From JACVRW01 sp963765135 (GTDB taxonomy: Bacteria; Actinomycetota; Thermoleophilia; Solirubrobacterales; Thermoleophilaceae), in NCBI GenBank assembly GCA_963765135.1, contig CAVXUX010000003.1, positions 310,001-374,000 on the forward strand: 64,000 nt of DNA, in the 5' to 3' direction. The stretch's first letter is position 1; each line of letters opens with the position of its first letter. A program made the translations under genes and the position numbers. The notes below the pieces were generated by a model that worked only from the letters and a program-made list of their open reading frames with translations, did no database searches and was not told the DNA's origin. This document shows, piece after piece, positions 57,398 through 64,000 of the stretch.

Positions 57398-58258
57398 TTG
57401 GCAGCCCCGCAGCGCAACCTCGAGATCAAGGCCCGCGACGCGGATCCGCGCCGCTCGCTCGAGCTGGCGCTGGAGCTGGGCGCCGAGGATCGCGGCGAGA
57501 TCGCCCAGGTCGACACCTACTTCGGCCACGCGAACGGCCGCCTCAAGCTGCGCGAGCAGAGCCCGGGCGACGCCGAGCTGATCCAGTACCGCCGCGCCGA
57601 CGAGGCCGGCCCGCGCGTGAGCGACTACCGGGTGGTGGCGGTCGGCGACGCGGACGCCCTGCGCGAGGCGCTCGACGCCGCACTGGGCACGCTGGTGGTC
57701 GTGAAGAAGAGCCGGCGGCTGCTGGTCTGGGAGGGCGTGCGCATCCACCTCGACGAGGTCGAGGGCCTGGGGAGCTTCGTCGAGCTCGAGGACACGAGCG
57801 GGGGCGACCGGCTGGACGCGGTGCGCGCCAAGCTCGGCATCCACGAGCCGATCGCCGGGAGCTACTCGGACCTCCTGCTCGAGACCCCCGAGCTGCTGCT
57901 CAAAGCCGCCGAGTCCGCGATGCGCAACGCCTACGCGCCCCACTCGGACTTCAAGGTCGGCGCCGCGCTGCGGACCCCGACGGGCGCGGTCTACGCCGGC
58001 GCCAACGTCGAGAACGCCGCCTACCCGCAGAGCCAGTGCGCCGAGGCCTCGGCGATCGGCGCGCTGATCGCGGCCGGCGAGCGCGAGATCGTCGCGGTCG
58101 CCGTGGTGGCCGAGAAGCTCGACGTCTGCCCGCCCTGCGGCGGCTGCCGCCAGCGCCTGGCCGAGTTCGCCAAGCCCGATACGCCCGTGTACCTCGGTGG
58201 GCACGAGACGACGACCCTGGGCGAGCTGCTGCCGCTCTCGTTCCAGCTCGATTCATGA
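57398..58258 (+). CDS. CYTH domain fused to cytidine deaminase
   Basis: 286 residues in one uninterrupted frame from TTG 57398. Residues 1 to about 160 are a CYTH triphosphate tunnel domain of the CyaB type: QRNLEIKARDADPRRSLELA, VDTYFGHANGRLKLRE, LIQYRRADEAGPRVSDYRVV and KKSRRLLVWEGVRIHLDEVE. From about 165 a cytidine deaminase follows: AAESAMRNAYAPHSDFKVGA, NVENAAYPQSQCAEASAIGA (zinc Cys, Glu) and CPPCGGCRQRLAEF (two Cys). The linker is very short. Such a fusion is unusual; the deaminase fits the salvage operon. Confidence 0.88.
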   Translation: MAAPQRNLEIKARDADPRRSLELALELGAEDRGEIAQVDTYFGHANGRLKLREQSPGDAELIQYRRADEAGPRVSDYRVVAVGDADALREALDAALGTLVVVKKSRRLLVWEGVRIHLDEVEGLGSFVELEDTSGGDRLDAVRAKLGIHEPIAGSYSDLLLETPELLLKAAESAMRNAYAPHSDFKVGAALRTPTGAVYAGANVENAAYPQSQCAEASAIGALIAAGEREIVAVAVVAEKLDVCPPCGGCRQRLAEFAKPDTPVYLGGHETTTLGELLPLSFQLDS

Positions 58259-59061
58259 GCTGGCGCGAGGCAGCCCAGGTGCTGACCGAGCGCGCCGGCG
58301 CCGCGCCGCGGGTGGGCCTGGTGCTGGGCTCCGGCCTTGGCCAGGTGGCCGACGCCGTGGAGAACGCCACCGCGATCCCCTACTCCGACCTGCCGGGCTT
58401 CCCCCAGCCGAGCGTGGAGGGGCACGCCGGCCGCGCGGTGGCCGGCAGCATCGGCGGCGTGCCGGTCGTGGCGTTCCAGGGCCGCGCGCATCTGTACGAG
58501 GGCGTGGACCTGGACGAGCTGCGCACCCCCGTGCGCGCCCTGAAGGCGGCCGGCGCCGAGATCCTCGTGCTGACCAACGCCGCCGGCTCGATGCGGGCCG
58601 ACCTCGGCCCCGGCAGCCTGATGCTGATCGAGGACCACATCAACCTGACCGGCACGAACGTGCTCGTCGGCCCCAACGAGGACGAGCTGGGCCCGCGCTT
58701 CCCGAGCCTGCGGGACGCCTACGACCCCGAGCTGCGGGCCGACGCGCGCAAAGCCGCGCGGGAGATCGGAGTCGGGCTGACCGAGGGCGTCTACCTCGCG
58801 GTCAGCGGACCGAGCTTCGAGAGCCCCGCCGAGATCCGCGCCTTCCACACGCTCGGCGCGGACGCGGTCGGCATGTCGACCGTCCACGAGACGATCGTCG
58901 CGCGCCACTGCGGCCTGCGCGTGGCCGCCGTCTCGGCGATCTCGAACTACGCCGAGGGCATGGGCGAGGAGCCGGTCAGCCACGAGCAGACGCTGCGCGA
59001 CGCCGCCAAGGCGGCCGACGACCTGGCCCCGCTGATCACGAAGTTCGTCGGAGGCCTGTGA
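58255..59061 (+). CDS. Purine nucleoside phosphorylase (PNP-I, trimeric type)
   Basis: 268 residues. Motifs: GLVLGSGLGQVADAVENATA, GHAGRAVAGSIGGVPVVAFQ, LVLTNAAGSMRADLGPG, DHINLTGTNVLVGPN and DAVGMSTVHETIVARHCGL (the HETI-containing region). It cleaves inosine and guanosine (and deoxy forms) with phosphate. ATG 58255 overlaps the deaminase stop as ATGA. Confidence 0.92.
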   Translation: MSWREAAQVLTERAGAAPRVGLVLGSGLGQVADAVENATAIPYSDLPGFPQPSVEGHAGRAVAGSIGGVPVVAFQGRAHLYEGVDLDELRTPVRALKAAGAEILVLTNAAGSMRADLGPGSLMLIEDHINLTGTNVLVGPNEDELGPRFPSLRDAYDPELRADARKAAREIGVGLTEGVYLAVSGPSFESPAEIRAFHTLGADAVGMSTVHETIVARHCGLRVAAVSAISNYAEGMGEEPVSHEQTLRDAAKAADDLAPLITKFVGGL

Positions 59062-60380
59062 TGCACGTCGCCGAGCTGATCAGGCGCAAGCGCGACGGCG
59101 GCGAGCTGACCGACGAGGAGCTGGGCTTCCTGGTGCGCGGGATCGCCGACGGCACGCTCAGCGACGCCCAGGTCGGCGCGCTCGCGATGGCGATCCTGCT
59201 GCAGGGGCTCACGTCCGAGGAGCGGATCGCGTTCACCCATCACAAGACGCACTCGGGCGACGTGCTCGACTGGTCCGAGGTCGATCTGCCCGGCCCGGCG
59301 CTCGACAAGCACTCGACCGGCGGCGTGGGCGACAAGGTCAGCCTGCTGCTGGCGCCGATCGTTGCCGCCTGCGGCGGCGCGGTGCCGATGATCTCCGGCC
59401 GCGGCCTCGGTCACACCGGCGGCACGCTCGACAAGCTCGACTCGATTCCCGGCTACGACAGCACGCCCGACCTGGAGCGCTTCAGGCAGGCGGTCGCGAG
59501 CGCGGGCTGCGCGATCGTCGGCCAGACCGCCCAGCTCGCCCCCGCCGACCGGCGCCTGTACGCGATCCGCGACGCCACCGGCACGGTCGAGTCGCTGCCG
59601 CTGATCGTCGCCTCGATCCTGTCCAAGAAGCTCGCGGCCGGCCTCCACGCGCTCGTGATGGACGTGAAGGTCGGCTCCGGCGCGTTCATGCCGACGCGCG
59701 AGCAGGCCGACGAGCTGGCGCGGGCGATCGTGGAGGTGGCCCAGGGCAACGGGCTGCCGACCTCGGCGCTGCTGACCGACATGGATCGCGTGCTCGGCCG
59801 CACGGCCGGCAACGCCGTCGAGGTGCGCGAATCGATCGACCACCTGACCGGCGCGGCGTCCGACGCGCGCCTGCGCGAGGTCACGCTCGCCCTCAGCGCC
59901 GAGCTGCTGCGGCTGGGTGGGGTGGAGCCGGACGAGGACGCGGCGCGCGCCGCGGCGGAGCGCGCCCTCGACGGCGGCGCAGCGGCGGAGCGCTTCGCGG
60001 CGATGGTCACCGAGCTGGGCGGCCCGCCCGACCTGCTCGAGGCGCCCGACCGTCACCTGCCGGCGGCGCCGACCACGCTGGCCGCCGAGCCGGCGGAGGC
60101 CGGGGTAGTCGCGGAGGTGGACGTGCGCGCGGTGGGCCTGGCGGTCGTGGCGATGGGCGGCGGGCGCCTGCGCGAGACCGACCCGGTGGACCACGCGGTC
60201 GGGCTCACCGAGGTCGCGGCGCCGGGCGAGCGCGTCGGCCCGGGCGAGCGGCCGCTGGCGCTCGTGCACGCCGCGAGCGAGGAGAGCGCCGAGCGGGCGG
60301 CCCAGGCGCTGCGCGACGCGTACACGCTCGGGGAGCACAGCGAGGTGGACCAGCCGATCGTGCTCGAGCTGCTGCGGTGA
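59061..60380 (+). CDS. Thymidine / pyrimidine-nucleoside phosphorylase
   Basis: 439 residues, the family length. Motifs: HVAELIRRKRDGGELTDEEL, LDKHSTGGVGDKVSLLL (phosphate loop), ISGRGLGHTGGTLDKLDSIP, MDVKVGSGAFM and AGNAVEVRESIDHL. The pattern fits pyrimidine nucleoside phosphorylase; thymidine versus uridine preference cannot be read. ATG 59061 overlaps the PNP stop as TGATG. Confidence 0.92.
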   Translation: MHVAELIRRKRDGGELTDEELGFLVRGIADGTLSDAQVGALAMAILLQGLTSEERIAFTHHKTHSGDVLDWSEVDLPGPALDKHSTGGVGDKVSLLLAPIVAACGGAVPMISGRGLGHTGGTLDKLDSIPGYDSTPDLERFRQAVASAGCAIVGQTAQLAPADRRLYAIRDATGTVESLPLIVASILSKKLAAGLHALVMDVKVGSGAFMPTREQADELARAIVEVAQGNGLPTSALLTDMDRVLGRTAGNAVEVRESIDHLTGAASDARLREVTLALSAELLRLGGVEPDEDAARAAAERALDGGAAAERFAAMVTELGGPPDLLEAPDRHLPAAPTTLAAEPAEAGVVAEVDVRAVGLAVVAMGGGRLRETDPVDHAVGLTEVAAPGERVGPGERPLALVHAASEESAERAAQALRDAYTLGEHSEVDQPIVLELLR

Positions 60381-61352
60381 TCCCCAAGGCCGAGCTGCAC
60401 GTGCACCTGGAGGGCACCGCGCCGCCGGACCTGATCCGCCGCCTGGCCGAGCGCAACGACATGCCGGTGCCGGACGGCGTGTTCGACACGCCGGAGCGCT
60501 TCGCCTACACGGACTTCCTCGACTTCCTGCGGACCTACGACCTGGCCGCCAGCGTGATCCGCACCGGCGACGACTACCGCGACGTGACCTACGAGTACCT
60601 GGCCGGCTGCGCCCGCGACGGCGCGCTCTACGTGGAGCTGACCGCCTCGCCCGACCACGCCGCGCTGGTCGGCCTCAGCGACGAGGAGCACCTCGACGGC
60701 ATCGCCCGCGGCATCGACGACGCCCGCGCCGAGTTCGGCATCGAGGGGCGCGTCCTGATCTCGTGCGTGCGCAACTTCGGCGTCGATCAGGCGCTGCGGG
60801 TGGCCCGCTACGCGGCCGAGCTGCCCCACCCGTACGTGGTCGGCTTCTCGATGGCCGGCGACGAGGAGAACTTCCCGGCCGCCGACTACGCCGAGCCGTT
60901 CGAGATCGCGGCCGCGGCCGGCCTGGGCTGCACCGTCCACGCCGGCGAGTGGGCGGGCGCGGACAGCGTGCGCGCGGCACTCGAGCTGCCGGTCACGCGA
61001 ATCGGCCACGGGGTGCGCGCGATCGAGGACGCCGCGCTGGTCGAGGAGCTGGCCGAGCGCGAGATCGTGCTCGAGTGCTGTCCCACCAGCAACGTGGTCC
61101 TGGGCGCGTTCCCGACCTACGAGGACCATCCGCTGCCGCGCCTGCGGGCGGCCGGCGTGAAGGTGACGCTCGGATCCGACGATCCGCCCTACTTCGGCGC
61201 CTCGATCGGGGGCGAGTACGCGGTCTGCACCGAGCGCTTCGGCTACGACGACGAAGCAGCTGCGTGACATCACCAGGACCGCTCTGGAAGCCGCATTCTG
61301 CGAGGAAACGCTCAAGAATCGCTTAATTCGGCGCCTACAGCCCAGGGTGTAG
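60377..61352 (+). CDS. add: Adenosine deaminase (one frameshift near 3' end)
   Basis: About 324 residues. Zinc ligands and active site: PKAELHVHLEGTAPPDLIRR, GCTVHAGEWAGADSVRAAL (HAGE), ITRIGHGVRAIEDA and KVTLGSDDPPYFGASIGGEY (SDDP). GTG 60377 overlaps the pyrimidine phosphorylase stop. One extra base near 61257 gives the true end: LRDITRTALEAAFCEETLK, then RRLQPRV and a TAG at 61350. It turns adenosine to inosine, feeding PNP. Confidence 0.92.
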
Positions 61353-61384
61353 GCTGACCGCCGTCCACAGAGGGGAGATTGCTC

Positions 61385-62435
61385 GTGAGTAAGACGTTCC
61401 GGCTTTTGGTCCTGACGCTTGTCGCCGCGTTCGCGCTCGGCATGGTCGCCTGCGGTTCCGACGACGACGACAGCGGGGATGGCGGCGGCGGCGGTGGTGG
61501 CGCAGCCGACAAGCCTGCGATCAAGGCCGGGGTGGTCACGGACATCGGCGGGCTCAACGACCGCTCCTTCAACGCCCTCGCCAACAAGGGCCGCAAGGAT
61601 GCCCAGGCCAAGCTCGGGGTCGAGACGCGCGTGCTGATCTCGGACTCGAACGCCGACTACGTGCCGAACCTGACCACGCTCGCGCAGCAGAGGTACGACA
61701 TCATCGTGCCCGGTCGGGTTCCTGATGGCGGACGCGACCAACACGGTCGCGAGCAAGATCCCGACGTCGAAGTTCGCGATCGTCGACTTCCCGGCGGCCG
61801 GGCTGAAGGACAAGCCCAAGAACGTCGTGGGCCTGCTCTTCGCGGAGCAGGAGGCGGGCTACCTGGCCGGCTACCTCGCCGGGCTGTGGGCCAAGGACAA
61901 CAACGCCAAGGTGATCTCGTCGGTCGGCGGCCAGAAGATCCCGCCGGTCGACCACTACATCGCGGGCTTCCAGGCCGGCGCCAAGAAGGCCTATCCCGGG
62001 CATCGAGACGCTGAACGGCTACTCGCAGGACTTCGTCGACCAGGCCAAGTGCAAGGAGATCGCGCTCGACCAGATCGCCAAGGGCTCGAAGGTCGTCTTC
62101 CAGGTGGCCGGCGGCTGCGGCCTCGGCGCGCTCGACGCCGCCAAGGAGAAGGGCGTCCAGGGCATCGGCGTCGACGCCGACCAGGCCTACCTCGGCGACG
62201 CACATCCTGACCAGCGCCGAGAAGCACGTCGACCTGGCCGTGTTCAACGCGATCAAGAGCGTCCAGGACGGCACGTTCAAGGGCGGAACCGACACGATCA
62301 ACACGGTCGCCAACGACGGCGTCGGGCTCGGCAAGATCGGGCCGGCGGGCCAGAAGTACGCCGACCAGGTCGAGGAGATCCGCCAGCAGATCGCCGACGG
62401 CGACGATCAAGGACATCCCCGACACGGTCAAGTAG
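61385..62435 (+). CDS. BmpA/PnrA-type nucleoside-binding lipoprotein (four frameshifts)
   Basis: About 349 residues. Signal and lipobox: FRLLVLTLVAAFALGMVAC, then a Gly/Asp-rich linker. Binding domain: IKAGVVTDIGGLNDRSFNAL, then LFAEQEAGYLAGYLAGLWAK, VVFQVAGGCGLGALDAAKE and VQGIGVDADQAYLGD. This is the BMP family, which binds nucleosides for ABC uptake. AGGGGAG 7 nt before GTG 61385 is a ribosome-binding site; TAGGCT at 61350 may be its promoter, giving a short leader. Extra bases near 61715, 62000, 62200 and 62405. Confidence 0.9.
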
Positions 62436-62439
62436 CGAG

Positions 62440-62445
62440 TAGGTT
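62440..62445 (+). promoter_or_regulatory. -10 element TAGGTT before the ABC ATPase
   Basis: TAGGTT ends 9 nt before GTG 62455, in the 19-nt gap after the lipoprotein. It could provide an internal leaderless promoter. Confidence 0.4.
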
Positions 62446-62454
62446 CCACACTCG

Positions 62455-63981
62455 GTGAGCGCCGAAGCACCCGCTCTCGAGCTACGAGGCATAACGAAGA
62501 GGTTCGGTCCCGTCGTCGCAAACGACGGGATCGACTTCGACCTGCGTCCCGGCGAGGTGCACGCGCTGCTCGGTGAGAACGGCGCCGGGAAGTCGACGCT
62601 GATGTCGATCCTGTACGGGCTCTACCACCCGACCGAGGGCGAGATCCGCGTCAACGACCAGCCGGTGGCGGTCGACTCGCCCTCGAAGGCGATCGACCTC
62701 GGCATCGGGATGGTCCACCAGCACTTCATGTTGGTGCCGGTCATGACCGTGACCGAGAACATCGTGCTGGGCGGCGAGCCGCGCCGCCGCGGCGGCCTGC
62801 TCGACGTGCGCGAGGGCGCGCGCCGGGTGCGCGAGCTGTCCGAGCGCTACGGCCTCGCGGTCGACCCCGATGCCGTGATCGAGGACGTGACCGTCGGGGC
62901 GCAGCAGCGCGTGGAGATCCTCAAGACGCTCTACCGCGACGCGCGCATCCTGGTGCTCGACGAGCCGACCGCGGTGCTGACCGCGCAGGAGACGGCCGAG
63001 CTGTTCGAGGTGCTGCGGGCGCTGCGCGACGACGGTGTTTCGATCGTGTTCATCAGCCACAAGCTCGGCGAGGTGCTGGAGATCGCCGACCGCGTGACCG
63101 TGCTGCGCAGGGGCAAGAAGATCGACACGGTGCCGACCGCCGGCGCGACCGAGCAGAGCCTCGCGCGACTGATGGTCGGACGCGAGGTGCTGCTGCGGGT
63201 GGACAAGCCGGACACCGAGTTCGGCGCGCCCGTGCTCGAGGTCGAGGACCTGCGCGTGCGCGACGACCGCGACCTGGAAGCCGTCCGCGAGCTCTCGCTG
63301 ATGGTCCGCGGCGGCGAGATCGTGGCGCTGGCGGGCGTCGACGGCAACGGCCAGCACGAGCTGGTCGAGGCGATCGCGGGGCTGCGCAACGCAGAGTCGG
63401 GCAGGATCGCCGTCGCCGGCGAGGAGGTCAGCGGCCGCGGCGTGCGCGCGACCTGCGACGCCGGCCTGGCGCACATCGCCGAGGATCGCCAGCTGCGCGG
63501 GCTGGTGCTCGACTTCACGCTCGCCGAGAACCTGGCCCTGCGCGACTACCACTCGCCGCCGCTGTCGCGCGCAGGGTGGCTCAACATCGGGCACATCAAC
63601 AAGCGCGCCCGCTCGCTGCTGTCCGAGTACGACGTGCGCGGGGGCGGCGAGGCCACGCTGGCCGGCTCCCTGTCCGGCGGCAACCAGCAGAAGGTCTGCA
63701 TCGCCCGCGAGATCGCGAGCGACCCGCAGCTGCTGATCGCCCACCAGCCCACGCGCGGGCTCGACGTGGGCGCGATCGAGTTCGTGCACCGCCGGCTGAT
63801 GGCCGAGCGCGCGAAGGGCCGCGGTGTGCTGCTGGTGTCGCTCGAGTCGGATGAGGTGCGCTCGCTGGCCGACCGCATCCTGGTCATCTACGAGGGGCGG
63901 ATCGTCGGCGAGTTCCCGCCCGACGCAACCGAGGAGGAACTGGGCTTCGCGATGACCGGCGGCAGGGCAACCGCCGCGTGA
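62455..63981 (+). CDS. Nucleoside ABC transporter ATP-binding protein (two NBDs)
   Basis: 508 residues with two ABC domains. First: ALLGENGAGKSTLMSILYGL (Walker A), VTVGAQQRVEILKTLYRDA and ILVLDEPTAVLTAQE (Walker B). Second: EIVALAGVDGNGQHELVEAI (degenerate Walker A), LSGGNQQKVCIAREIAS (signature) and LLIAHQPTRGLDVGAIEF (Walker B). The fused arrangement belongs to BMP-type nucleoside importers (NupA/YufO-like) and pairs with the lipoprotein just before it. GTG 62455. Confidence 0.92.
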   Translation: MSAEAPALELRGITKRFGPVVANDGIDFDLRPGEVHALLGENGAGKSTLMSILYGLYHPTEGEIRVNDQPVAVDSPSKAIDLGIGMVHQHFMLVPVMTVTENIVLGGEPRRRGGLLDVREGARRVRELSERYGLAVDPDAVIEDVTVGAQQRVEILKTLYRDARILVLDEPTAVLTAQETAELFEVLRALRDDGVSIVFISHKLGEVLEIADRVTVLRRGKKIDTVPTAGATEQSLARLMVGREVLLRVDKPDTEFGAPVLEVEDLRVRDDRDLEAVRELSLMVRGGEIVALAGVDGNGQHELVEAIAGLRNAESGRIAVAGEEVSGRGVRATCDAGLAHIAEDRQLRGLVLDFTLAENLALRDYHSPPLSRAGWLNIGHINKRARSLLSEYDVRGGGEATLAGSLSGGNQQKVCIAREIASDPQLLIAHQPTRGLDVGAIEFVHRRLMAERAKGRGVLLVSLESDEVRSLADRILVIYEGRIVGEFPPDATEEELGFAMTGGRATAA

Positions 63982-64000
63982 GCGAGCCGGTCGACCAGCT
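63978..64000 (+). CDS. Start of the nucleoside ABC permease (runs off the window)
   Basis: GTG 63978 overlaps the ATPase stop (GTGA), and only SEPVDQL is visible after the start. By operon logic it should be the first permease subunit of the nucleoside importer; nothing more can be said. Confidence 0.4.

Overview
The window is high-GC bacterial chromosome, about 70 % G+C by eye, densely packed with short overlaps (ATGA, GTGA, TGATG) and many GTG/TTG starts. Gene content points to a deep-branching actinobacterium, most likely Thermoleophilia/Solirubrobacterales: DHA2 efflux pumps, an Rv3391-like two-domain acyl reductase, a MerR-fused class III cyclase, phasin-like proteins next to an epimerase/acyltransferase pair, and leaderless promoters. 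That placement is inference. I see no rRNA, tRNA, CRISPR array, insertion sequence or prophage; the window looks like ordinary core and near-core chromosome.

Layout. 0-5.3 kb, mostly minus strand: a TPP riboswitch whose target gene lies off the left edge, a small protein, a DHA2 efflux pump, a YVTN beta-propeller and a MoxR/VWA (CoxE-like) pair. 5.3-9 kb: membrane protein plus epimerase, O-methyltransferase, MOSC protein, citrate synthase. 9-15 kb: two MFS pumps flank a secreted FAD oxidase, then DUF2203 and EVE proteins. 15-23.5 kb: sulfatase-fold lipoprotein, peroxiredoxin/ArsA operon, glucuronyl C5-epimerase-like protein, lipoprotein, aldo/keto reductase, TerC. 23.6-31.6 kb: RTX-like secreted protein, phosphodiesterase/LysE/ArsR/SRPBCC operon divergent from clpP, M28 peptidase, Ca2+ antiporter. 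32-39 kb: acyl-CoA dehydrogenase, PadR, SRPBCC, LtaS-like membrane enzyme, a 653-residue 3-hydroxyacyl-CoA dehydrogenase/enoyl-CoA hydratase fusion, sirtuin. 39-44 kb: metallopeptidase-like protein and a multidomain cell-wall hydrolase. 44-54.9 kb: nucleoside phosphorylase, phasin-like protein, epimerase plus acyltransferase, NHL/PKD protein, YcaQ-type glycosylase, acyl-CoA reductase, MerR-cyclase and tilS. 55-64 kb: TetR/MFS pair, then nucleoside salvage: upp facing a CYTH-cytidine deaminase fusion, PNP, pyrimidine nucleoside phosphorylase, adenosine deaminase and a BmpA-type nucleoside ABC importer that leaves the window.

Two features cut across the window. First, a TAnnnT -10 element sits 6-10 nt before many start codons and implies leaderless mRNAs; at seven divergent gene pairs the opposing -10 boxes overlap or abut, usually on the same TA dinucleotide. 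Second, many genes carry one-base frameshifts, mostly single extra G or C bases, most dense at 34-43 kb. They look like sequencing or assembly errors, because protein similarity runs straight through them and most broken genes have a length of 3n+1. I annotate these genes through the breaks and give approximate break points.
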